Of a stretch of DNA of 34,889 nucleotides, positions 1 to 5,694 are shown piece by piece. Below the pieces are notes generated by a model, which was not told the DNA's origin, did not search any database, and saw nothing but the letters and a program-made list of their open reading frames with translations. Every line of letters starts with the position of its first letter. Position 1 is the first letter of the stretch. Source of the DNA: Candidatus Evtepia faecigallinarum. GTDB taxonomy: Bacteria > Bacillota > Clostridia > Oscillospirales > Oscillospiraceae. The stretch lies in contig DXEA01000043.1 of the NCBI GenBank assembly GCA_019115225.1, positions 1-34,889 on the forward strand, read 5' to 3'. The position numbers and the translations under genes were made by a program.

Positions 1-54
1 TGATATCCCCCCGCCGAAGGGAAATTTCGGCACAGCTAGCAGGAGGTGATGTGT

Positions 55-213
55 ATGGCTATAAAGAAAAGTTTACGCGAAGTTTTATCACATCTTATTG
101 CGATAATAAATTTTTTAGTATGCCAAGCACATGCCGTTCCTGATGGCGGGGTGGATAACAATGCATTTTACTATATTTTAGTCAGGGGACAGCTGTTTGT
201 TCCTCGGATCTAA
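55..213 (+). CDS. Small hypothetical ORF (52 aa) with a consensus Shine-Dalgarno
   Basis: An ATG at 55 is preceded by AGGAGGTGAT at 41-50, an almost complete anti-16S match, and the frame runs 52 codons to TAA at 211. The product begins MAIKKSLREVL, followed by a hydrophobic stretch around residues 14-24 (LIAIINFLVC), which could be a short membrane or signal segment. I recognise no family. It lies 50 bases upstream of the XRE regulator and has the same low GC. The strong ribosome site is the main reason to list it; length and composition alone would not justify a call. It could also be the truncated 5' end of a gene interrupted by insertion of the element. Confidence 0.35.
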   Translation: MAIKKSLREVLSHLIAIINFLVCQAHAVPDGGVDNNAFYYILVRGQLFVPRI

Positions 214-263
214 AATATATCAGCATCAAGATCAAGGAAATATTGTGACTAGGACAGAGTGCT

Positions 264-641
264 TTGGCCGGTAGAAAACCAAACCACCTTTCTACTAACA
301 ATGTCAAAAGAAATTCTGTTTTAGCCGAGTGGATCCGTGCGGAACTTAAAAATACCGGTATGACACAAAGGGATCTGGCAACCGCAAGTGGTATGTCAGA
401 ATCTAAGGTATGCCGGATTTTAAGAGGAAAAAGTGCCAGGCTGACTGAACTTGACATTAACCAACTTGCTCTCGCGCTGGGAAAAACTATAGAAGAACGG
501 GATAACCTGCGGTATCTCGCATGGCCCGAACTTTACGAGATTGACAAGGCATTACGGCGGCGCGATGGATGCGTCACTGTAACGAACTGCGAGTTGGCCC
601 AACATGGGCTTCCCTTGCTGGGAAACAACTACGAAGAATAA
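264..641 (+). CDS. XRE/Cro-CI family helix-turn-helix regulator
   Basis: The 125-residue protein has a classic HTH_3 fold at about residues 20-75. Its TQRDLATASGMSESKVCRIL stretch gives helices 2 and 3 of a Cro/CI DNA-binding motif, followed by the ELDINQLALALG helix. It probably represses or times transcription of the element genes downstream, as such regulators do in ICEs and prophages; that role is inferred from position. The frame opens at a TTG at 264 with only a weak purine-rich stretch (AGGACAGAG) in front. The next in-frame ATG, at residue 33, would remove part of the HTH, so TTG is preferred. A strong terminator follows the stop directly, so it is a single-gene transcript. AT-richer than most genes in the window. 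Confidence 0.75.
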   Translation: MAGRKPNHLSTNNVKRNSVLAEWIRAELKNTGMTQRDLATASGMSESKVCRILRGKSARLTELDINQLALALGKTIEERDNLRYLAWPELYEIDKALRRRDGCVTVTNCELAQHGLPLLGNNYEE

Positions 642-650
642 ACGGCAAAA

Positions 651-696
651 TCCCGCCGTCCCAGGCTGCAAATGGGACGGCGGGAAAATTTTTCTT
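651..696 (+). terminator. Rho-independent terminator after the XRE regulator
   Basis: A perfect 13-bp GC-rich stem (651-663 with 673-685, 9-nt loop) is followed by a T-rich tract (AAATTTTTCTTT). It lies 10 bases past the regulator stop and separates it from the replication genes. Confidence 0.85.
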
Positions 697-806
697 TGAC
701 CTTGCAAAAATAAAATTTTTTCCCTCGGATACATGATATCTTTAAGGTGCGATCGATCACAAAAAACATGATTACAGGCAGAAAACTGGCCATCCTCTGC
801 CGCGCC

Positions 807-838
807 TTATACCGTAATTATTATTGTAGGAGGTATAA
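807..838 (+). promoter_or_regulatory. Inverted repeat enclosing the ribosome-binding site of the 841 gene
   Basis: TTATACC (807-813) and GGTATAA (832-838) are perfect complements separated by 18 AT-rich bases. The right arm overlaps the AGGAGG ribosome site (829-833), three bases before the ATG at 841. In the mRNA this hairpin would partly hide the ribosome site; in DNA it could be a repressor operator for the XRE protein. Both readings are inference. The loop contains TAATTATTATTG, but the hairpin at 1250-1286 is the much better origin candidate. Confidence 0.4.
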
Positions 839-840
839 CT

Positions 841-1161
841 ATGAGAATCACGGACCTTATCGTTGATCCCAGAAGCCTGGGAAGCAAGCTGTGGCTGGTG
901 GATGTGTTGCCGGCCTATGAGTACCAGAACAATAGACGGACGGATACGATCCTTGGCTACCGTTACATCATCGCCCTGCCGGAGAAAGGACTGGAGAAAA
1001 TCAGCGTGCGCATCGACGGTGCAAAGCGCATGGAGGCACCCAACGGCTACGTTGAGGTCCGGTTTGACAACCTGGAGCTCTTCCTGTATTGGGGCAATAG
1101 CCGCCAGCCGCAGGTCGGGGCTAGGGCCGCAGGGATCCATTTGGTGAATCCTAAGGCCTGA
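841..1161 (+). CDS. Small conserved element protein, DUF961/YdcP-like by position
   Basis: The 106-residue protein starts at an ATG with an excellent ribosome site (TAGGAGGTATAACT). It has no membrane segment or signal peptide and reads as a compact mixed beta protein, with strands such as YRYIIALP, ISVRIDG and VEVRFDNLELFLYW, which would suit a small OB-like or beta-barrel fold. I do not recognise the family with certainty. In Tn916 and ICEBs1, small DUF961 proteins sit just upstream of the coupling ATPase and relaxase; this gene has the same place relative to Rep and FtsK. A role as accessory factor for replication or transfer is inferred from that synteny only. It ends 88 bases before the origin hairpin. 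Confidence 0.7.
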   Translation: MRITDLIVDPRSLGSKLWLVDVLPAYEYQNNRRTDTILGYRYIIALPEKGLEKISVRIDGAKRMEAPNGYVEVRFDNLELFLYWGNSRQPQVGARAAGIHLVNPKA

Positions 1162-1249
1162 TGCCTGGGGGCAGTGTTGGCGAGGCCGACGGGGAGAGGC
1201 AATTTCCCCCAAGGAAAGGGCCTCCCCGGTGGCTTTGTCAGCATTGCCC

Positions 1250-1286
1250 GCTGCCATAAGGGGGAAGTATTACCCCTTATGGCAGC
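1250..1286 (+). other. Candidate rolling-circle replication origin: CRESS/circovirus-like stem-loop
   Basis: GCTGCCATAAGGGG (1250-1263) and CCCCTTATGGCAGC (1273-1286) form a perfect 14-bp stem around the 9-nt loop GAAGTATTA (1264-1272). Bases 1265-1273 read AAGTATTAC. Circovirus origins carry nAGTATTAC at the same place, in the loop and top of a stem, and their Rep nicks between the seventh and eighth base; here that would be between T1271 and A1272. The hairpin lies 28 bases upstream of the start of a Rep with the matching HUH and helicase domains. No T-run follows, so it is not a terminator. A weaker imperfect hairpin at about 1175-1235 precedes it. Function as double-strand origin is inferred from motif, structure and position. 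Confidence 0.7.
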
Positions 1287-1287
1287 C

Positions 1288-1301
1288 ATGTAGCATGTAG
1301 C
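1288..1301 (+). repeat. Tandem 7-bp direct repeat next to the origin hairpin (possible Rep-binding iterons)
   Basis: ATGTAGC occurs twice in tandem directly 3' of the stem-loop and before the rep ribosome site (AGGAGG at 1305-1310). Porcine circovirus has tandem hexamers at the same side of its origin hairpin that bind Rep. Two short copies can arise by chance, so the assignment rests on position. Confidence 0.45.
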
Positions 1302-1314
1302 AACAGGAGGGCGT

Positions 1315-2277
1315 ATGGGAAATAATGCACAATCCCGTAAATGGTCTTTGGTGATCAACCATCCTCTGGATGCTGGGCTGAGTCATGAGGTAATCCGGGA
1401 GATTCTGCATCGGTTCTCGCCCCAATACTTCTGCCTGGCAGATGAAGTCTCGGCTACCGGAACCTATCACACCCACGTTTTTTTCTTTTCAGCTTCACCG
1501 GCCCGCTTCTCCACCATCAAAAATCGCTTTCCTACAGCGCATATCGAAAAGGCCTATGGGACAGTGCAGGAGAACCGTGCCTATCTCCGCAAGGAGGGGC
1601 GCTGGGCTGAGACAGAAAAAGCCGCAACAGTTGTGCCCGGCACCTTTGAAGAGTGGGGCACACCACCGCAGGAACGGGAAGAAAAGCACCCAGAGATGTT
1701 CCGCTTGATGCAAAACATCCTGGCAGGAATGTCTACGGCAGAGATCCTGACGGAAAACCCCGGTCTGGCCTTCCGCGTTCGGGAGATCGACCAGCTCCGT
1801 CAGACCCTGCTGTCCGATCGGTATGCTGTGGAGAACAGAGCCCTGGAGGTCACTTATCTCTACGGCGCCAGCGGAGTCGGCAAGACCCGGGGAATCTATG
1901 CCAGGCACGATCCAAGGCAAATTTGCCGCATTACCAACTACCGCGGCGGAAAGGGCGTCTCCTTTGACGCCTATCACCAACAGGATGTACTGGTGTTTGA
2001 GGAGTTTCACAGCCAGATCCCCATTGCAGAGATGCTGAACTATCTGGACATCTATCCCCTTGCCCTGCCCGCGCGGTACAGTGACCGGGTCGCCTGCTAT
2101 ACCAAGGTCTATCTGACCTCCAATCTCCCCCTGCAGGCCCAGTATCCTCAGGTACAGAAAAGCAGCCCGGAGACCTGGCGTGCCTTCCTGCGGCGAATCC
2201 ATCACGTGGTGGAATATCGCAGGGATGGTTCTACCACCCTTCATGAGAAAGGAGAGATCTCCCATGACCCAAACTGA
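1315..2277 (+). CDS. rep: CRESS-type replication initiator: HUH endonuclease plus superfamily 3 helicase
   Basis: The 320-residue protein has the two-domain layout of circovirus and geminivirus Reps (Viral_rep plus RNA_helicase families). HUH domain, residues 9-105: motif I KWSLVINH (9-16), motif II YHTHVFFF with metal ligands H52 and H54, motif III YLRK with nucleophile Y90 and K93. Superfamily 3 helicase, residues 178-300: Walker A GASGVGKT (184-191), Walker B VLVFEEF (225-231), motif C VYLTSN ending in N270, and an arginine-finger-like RR at 293-294. All catalytic residues are in place. It should nick the loop of the hairpin just upstream, become linked to the 5' end through Y90, and unwind DNA for rolling-circle replication; it could also act as the relaxase for transfer. 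Start: ATG with AGGAGG five bases upstream. It overlaps the FtsK-like gene by 14 bases, implying translational coupling. Confidence 0.92.
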   Translation: MGNNAQSRKWSLVINHPLDAGLSHEVIREILHRFSPQYFCLADEVSATGTYHTHVFFFSASPARFSTIKNRFPTAHIEKAYGTVQENRAYLRKEGRWAETEKAATVVPGTFEEWGTPPQEREEKHPEMFRLMQNILAGMSTAEILTENPGLAFRVREIDQLRQTLLSDRYAVENRALEVTYLYGASGVGKTRGIYARHDPRQICRITNYRGGKGVSFDAYHQQDVLVFEEFHSQIPIAEMLNYLDIYPLALPARYSDRVACYTKVYLTSNLPLQAQYPQVQKSSPETWRAFLRRIHHVVEYRRDGSTTLHEKGEISHDPN

Positions 2278-3574
2278 TCGGGACGGGATCCAACGAAGGA
2301 CAGAATTTCGCCATTTGCGCCGTCGCTTTTGGGCCGGCCTTGGCGCAGTAAAACACAACAGCAATGCCCGCTATCTTCTGGGGGCGTTTCTGTTGGGGAT
2401 GTGCCTGCTGTGGATGCTCCGCAAGGTACTTTTCCCCTTGGACACACTGGGTACCCTGGCCCGCCCCCTGGACGGCCTGCTGCAGCTGAGCCTGCTGGCG
2501 CTGACGGTGTTGGGCGTGATGGGAATCCTTTTGTCCCTGGGCGGGCCCCAAGGGAGCCTGAAAACCCGGGAGGCACTGCGGAAGGCGGGCCTGACCAACC
2601 ATGCCGGCGAGGTCCCCATCCTGGTGGCCAAGGCCCAGGACAAGGACCATCCCCGCCTGACGGTCTGGACCTTTGATCCCTGCGGCATCCCCTTGGAGGA
2701 ATGGGAAGACAAACAAAGCCGGCTGGAGGCTGCCCTGAACATTACCATCGCCCGCATGTCCTGGGCCATGGGCCGGGAACGGATCTGCCTTTACGCGGTC
2801 CCGGCCAAGGGAGACCTGCCGGAACGCCTTCTGTGGCAGGAATCGTATCTTTCCCCGGCCAGCTTTGTCCTGGTTCTGGGGGAAGGCCTGGCCGGCCCCG
2901 TCACGGTGGACCTGACCCGGGTGCCCCATGTGCTGCTGGGCGGTTCGACGGGCTCGGGAAAGAGTGTGCTGCTCAAGCTGCTGCTGATGCAGGCCTTGAG
3001 AAAAGGGGCCCAGGTGGCCATTGCCGATTTCAAGGGCGGTGTTGACTTCCCCGATACTTGGCACCGCCGCTGCCGGATGTGCTTTCAGGAAGAGGACCTG
3101 CTGGACCTTTTGACCGAGCTGGTGGAGGAGTTGGAAAACCGCAAAAAGCTCTTTCGCCGGGCGGAGTGCCCCAATCTGGACCGCTATCACCAGGTGACCG
3201 GCGTGTATCTGCCTCGCTGGATCTTCGCCTGTGATGAGGTAGCAGAGGTGCTGGACAAGACGGGGCTGAGCAAGGAGGAGAAAGAGCTGGTCAGCCAAAT
3301 TGAGAGCAAGCTGGCCACCATCGCCCGGCAGGGCCGGGCCTTTGGGATCCATCTGATCCTGGCCACCCAGCGGCCGGATGCCAACATTTTGCCCGGGCAG
3401 ATCAAGAACAACATCGACTTCCGGGCCTGCGGCCGGGCGGACAACGTACTCTCTCAGATCATTCTGGACAGTGCCGATGCTGCGCCCCGGGTTCCCAAGG
3501 AGATCCCGGGGCGGTTCCTGCTCCTGGACGGCACTCTGTTTCAGGCCTATTGGTTTGATGAGAACGAGCTGTGA
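2264..3574 (+). CDS. FtsK/SpoIIIE (TcpA-like) DNA-translocating or coupling ATPase
   Basis: The 436-residue protein has two membrane segments near the N terminus (about 37-60 and 72-92), then a cytoplasmic RecA-type motor. Walker A is GGSTGSGKS (K233, S234), Walker B is RWIFACDEVAEVL (D324, E325), and the FtsK-typical GIHLILATQRPD follows at 361-372. It is shorter than chromosomal FtsK (above 700 residues) and lacks the gamma domain, matching the TcpA-type coupling proteins of Gram-positive mobile elements such as the Tn916 Orf21 protein. It would bring the Rep-DNA complex to a conjugation pore or pump DNA across the membrane. The ATG at 2264 has AAAGGAGA in front and lies inside the end of rep, so the two proteins are probably made together. 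No secretion channel is encoded nearby, so transfer would need a helper element. Confidence 0.9.
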   Translation: MTQTDRDGIQRRTEFRHLRRRFWAGLGAVKHNSNARYLLGAFLLGMCLLWMLRKVLFPLDTLGTLARPLDGLLQLSLLALTVLGVMGILLSLGGPQGSLKTREALRKAGLTNHAGEVPILVAKAQDKDHPRLTVWTFDPCGIPLEEWEDKQSRLEAALNITIARMSWAMGRERICLYAVPAKGDLPERLLWQESYLSPASFVLVLGEGLAGPVTVDLTRVPHVLLGGSTGSGKSVLLKLLLMQALRKGAQVAIADFKGGVDFPDTWHRRCRMCFQEEDLLDLLTELVEELENRKKLFRRAECPNLDRYHQVTGVYLPRWIFACDEVAEVLDKTGLSKEEKELVSQIESKLATIARQGRAFGIHLILATQRPDANILPGQIKNNIDFRACGRADNVLSQIILDSADAAPRVPKEIPGRFLLLDGTLFQAYWFDENEL

Positions 3575-3637
3575 GGAATAGTCTTTGCCAAAAGTGGGGA
3601 AAATTTCTTTGCCTGTGAGAGAGGAGGTGCCGGTGCA

Positions 3638-3799
3638 TTGACGCACGCCAAATTTGAGGGACGCGAGTGCCTGGAAAACAGGCTGCTTATGGCATATCTG
3701 CTCCAACTGAACCGGTATGCGTTGGAGAAAGAGCTGATCCCCAAAGAGATTTTTCAAAAAATGGAACGGAATATCCGAAAAACCTATCAAACCTGGTAA
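3638..3799 (+). CDS. Very small SHOCT-like hypothetical protein (53 aa, TTG start)
   Basis: The frame begins at TTG 3638, 7-10 bases after GAGGAGG (3621-3627), and ends with TAA at 3797. The C-terminal half, LEKELIPKEIFQKMERNI, resembles the short helical SHOCT-type pattern (leucine-rich helix, then I.keEF.k.k) of small proteins that often precede large serine recombinases in clostridial elements. That likeness is a judgement by eye. It lies between the FtsK-like gene and the recombinase and is followed by a hairpin. Its function is unknown; it could be a recombinase accessory or directionality factor, but nothing in the sequence shows that. Confidence 0.5.
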   Translation: MTHAKFEGRECLENRLLMAYLLQLNRYALEKELIPKEIFQKMERNIRKTYQTW

Positions 3800-3812
3800 C
3801 AGAACGGGAAAA

Positions 3813-3841
3813 AGCGGACCGGAAATATCTTCCGGTCCGCT
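3813..3841. terminator. Perfect 12-bp hairpin between the small ORF and the recombinase
   Basis: AGCGGACCGGAA (3813-3824) pairs perfectly with 3830-3841 around a 5-nt loop. The plus side ends in CTGCCCTTTAC, a poor T-tract; on the minus strand the stem is followed by a better run (CTTTTTCC). It probably marks the end of the replication operon or shields the recombinase from read-through. Confidence 0.5.
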
Positions 3842-3919
3842 GCCCTTTACATTGCAGGGTCGTTCATTGTAAGATAGCCTTGTAATGATGATATGGCTTC
3901 CCAACATGAGGAGACTATT

Positions 3920-5596
3920 ATGACGATTTACGAACTGCAGGACCTGCTGGAGCAAAGTGACATCGCGGACCTCCCGCTGCGCTGTTCCACCTATTCCCGT
4001 GTCAGCACGGAAAAGGAGACCCAGGCGGCCTCCCTGCACAACATGACCGATGACTTTCGGGAGTTCATCGACCGGCACCCCAACTGGACCTTTGTCAAAG
4101 CCTTCATCGACGACGGCAAAAGCGGCCTGACCACCAAGAAGCGAAAGGACTTTCTCAACCTGCTGGCCGCCGGCGCGGCCGGGGAGTATGACCTGCTGGT
4201 GACGGGGGAGATCTCCCGGTTTGGCAGAAACACCATGGAGGGGTTGCAGAACATCCAGTACCTGAAGGATAAGGGGATCCCCGTGATCTTCCTCTACGAC
4301 GACCTGAATACCTACGACACCGACTGCGACATCCAGATCCAGCAAAAGCTGGTGGACGCCGAGAACGAGAGCCGGAAGATCAGCAAGCGCGTCAAGCGCG
4401 GCCACCAGAAGAGCATTCAAAAGGGGCATGTGCTGGGCTGCCGGATGTGGGGGTATAAGAAGGTCAACTGCAAGCTGGAGATCGACGAGGAGACCGCCCC
4501 CATGGTGCGCCGGGTGTTTGAGCTGTATGCCACCAACACCTATTCCATGAAGGAGATCGAGGATATCCTCTACCAGGAGGGATACCGGAACCACCGGGGC
4601 AACCGCCTCTCCCACACCACCATGGCCAACATGATCACCAACCCCAAATACAAAGGATACTTTGTTGGGGGCAAGGTGAAGGTGGTGGATATCTTCAGCA
4701 AGCGGCAAAAGTTCCTGCCGGAGGAAAAATGGCTCATGTACAAGGATGAGACGGGGGAGACTGTCCCGGCCCTGGTCAGCGAAGCGCTGTGGCAGCAGGC
4801 CAATGAGGTCTTCCGCCGCCGGAGTCTGGATGTGAAGGGCCGCCGCAACTGCTCCACCCACCGCAACATCTACACGGGCAAGCTCTTCTGCACCGCGGAC
4901 GGGGCCCCGTATTACTGCAAGGATGTTCACTACAAGGGAACTTCGGTCAGCAAGTGGCTGTGCAGTCACAAGATCAACCACGGCGCGGCTTCCTGCCCCT
5001 CGGTGGCCATCTACGAGAGCGAGCTCAACCCCATCCTCCTGGATGCCTTCCGGGAGTTCTCCCAGGGGGCAGACCAGATCCTGGAGGCCTATCTGGCCCA
5101 ATACCGCCAGGTGATGGAGGACTCTGCCCACGACGCAGCGGAGCGGGAGCGGATCTCGACCCAGCTGAGAGCCATTGACCAGAAGCAGGAGGAACTGCTG
5201 GATATGAAACTCTCCGGCATCATCACCCTGGAGGAGTTCAAGCGGATGATGGACCGGACCCGTGGCCAGAAAGCCGCCCTGGAGGGAGAACTGGAACGGC
5301 TGGCCAACTGGGAAGAGGTTTCGCAACAGCTGGAGGAGCAGATCGAGCGCCTCAAGAACACCCTGACCTTTGGCATGGAAAAGTTGGAGGAGGGCCTGGC
5401 CACCCGGGATTTCGTGGACAATTTCATCAAGCGCATCGACATCACCCCGCTGGACGAGGGTCACCTGAAGCTGGAAATCCACCTGCTGACCGACGAGATT
5501 GTCCAGCGTGAATTTGAAAAAATAAGAGGTCGTACTGGACACATGAGTAAGAAGATGATCCAGGCCTACGAGCAGGACATGAGCTCCAAGGAGTAA
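3920..5596 (+). CDS. Large serine recombinase (element integrase)
   Basis: The 558-residue protein starts with a resolvase catalytic domain: YSRVSTEKETQ with nucleophile S29, then GEISRFGRN, which supplies the active-site arginines. A Recombinase domain follows (about 165-280), then a zinc-ribbon-like segment around KLFCTADGAPYYC and WLCSHKINHGAASC with four cysteines, and a long coiled coil rich in Glu, Gln and Leu (about 385-500). This is the standard large serine integrase layout. The enzyme would insert the element at a short attB and, with a directionality factor, excise it. An ATG at 3920 with GAGGAG six bases upstream is chosen over an in-frame ATG at 3893 with no ribosome site. It is the last gene of the element, the usual position beside an attachment site. 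Confidence 0.95.
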   Translation: MTIYELQDLLEQSDIADLPLRCSTYSRVSTEKETQAASLHNMTDDFREFIDRHPNWTFVKAFIDDGKSGLTTKKRKDFLNLLAAGAAGEYDLLVTGEISRFGRNTMEGLQNIQYLKDKGIPVIFLYDDLNTYDTDCDIQIQQKLVDAENESRKISKRVKRGHQKSIQKGHVLGCRMWGYKKVNCKLEIDEETAPMVRRVFELYATNTYSMKEIEDILYQEGYRNHRGNRLSHTTMANMITNPKYKGYFVGGKVKVVDIFSKRQKFLPEEKWLMYKDETGETVPALVSEALWQQANEVFRRRSLDVKGRRNCSTHRNIYTGKLFCTADGAPYYCKDVHYKGTSVSKWLCSHKINHGAASCPSVAIYESELNPILLDAFREFSQGADQILEAYLAQYRQVMEDSAHDAAERERISTQLRAIDQKQEELLDMKLSGIITLEEFKRMMDRTRGQKAALEGELERLANWEEVSQQLEEQIERLKNTLTFGMEKLEEGLATRDFVDNFIKRIDITPLDEGHLKLEIHLLTDEIVQREFEKIRGRTGHMSKKMIQAYEQDMSSKE

Positions 5597-5636
5597 TTTC
5601 CGGCCAGGAAATCTTCTTTGCGCCAACGCACAACGA

Positions 5637-5668
5637 AAGAGCGGAGAGGCATCAGCCTCTCCGCTCTT
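5637..5668. terminator. Bidirectional terminator between the recombinase and rnj
   Basis: AAGAGCGGAGAGGC (5637-5650) pairs perfectly with 5655-5668 around a 4-nt ATCA loop. It lies 26 bases past the rnj stop on the minus strand and 40 bases past the recombinase stop on the plus strand. T-rich ends are modest on both sides (CTTCGCATTT; CTCTTTCGTT). Confidence 0.7.
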
Positions 5669-5694
5669 CGCATTTCTGACAGCTCGCCAAACGC

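Larger units (their letters stand above)
1..5636. mobile_element. Integrative element with CRESS-type Rep, TcpA/FtsK ATPase and large serine recombinase (boundaries approximate)
   Basis: A block of plus-strand genes (XRE regulator, small accessory protein, Rep, FtsK-like ATPase, small ORF, serine recombinase) stands apart from the minus-strand rnj gene next to it. The order accessory protein, Rep and FtsK/TcpA resembles the conjugation-replication core of Tn916-like elements, with the relaxase replaced by a circovirus-type Rep. No type IV secretion genes are present within the window, so an integrative and mobilizable element or integrated plasmid fits better than a self-transmissible ICE. 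The right end should lie between the recombinase stop at 5596 and the rnj terminator at 5637. The left end may lie outside the window. I could not recognise att sites: no long direct repeat is evident between the start of the window and 5597-5700. The first 260 bases are clearly more AT-rich than the rest. Confidence 0.75.

Noticed and set aside
814-831. TAATTATTATTG in the 807-838 hairpin loop as a CRESS-type nonamer
   Set aside because: It does not fit TAATATTAC or nAGTATTAC, the stem is only 7 bp, and the hairpin at 1250-1286 fits on all counts.
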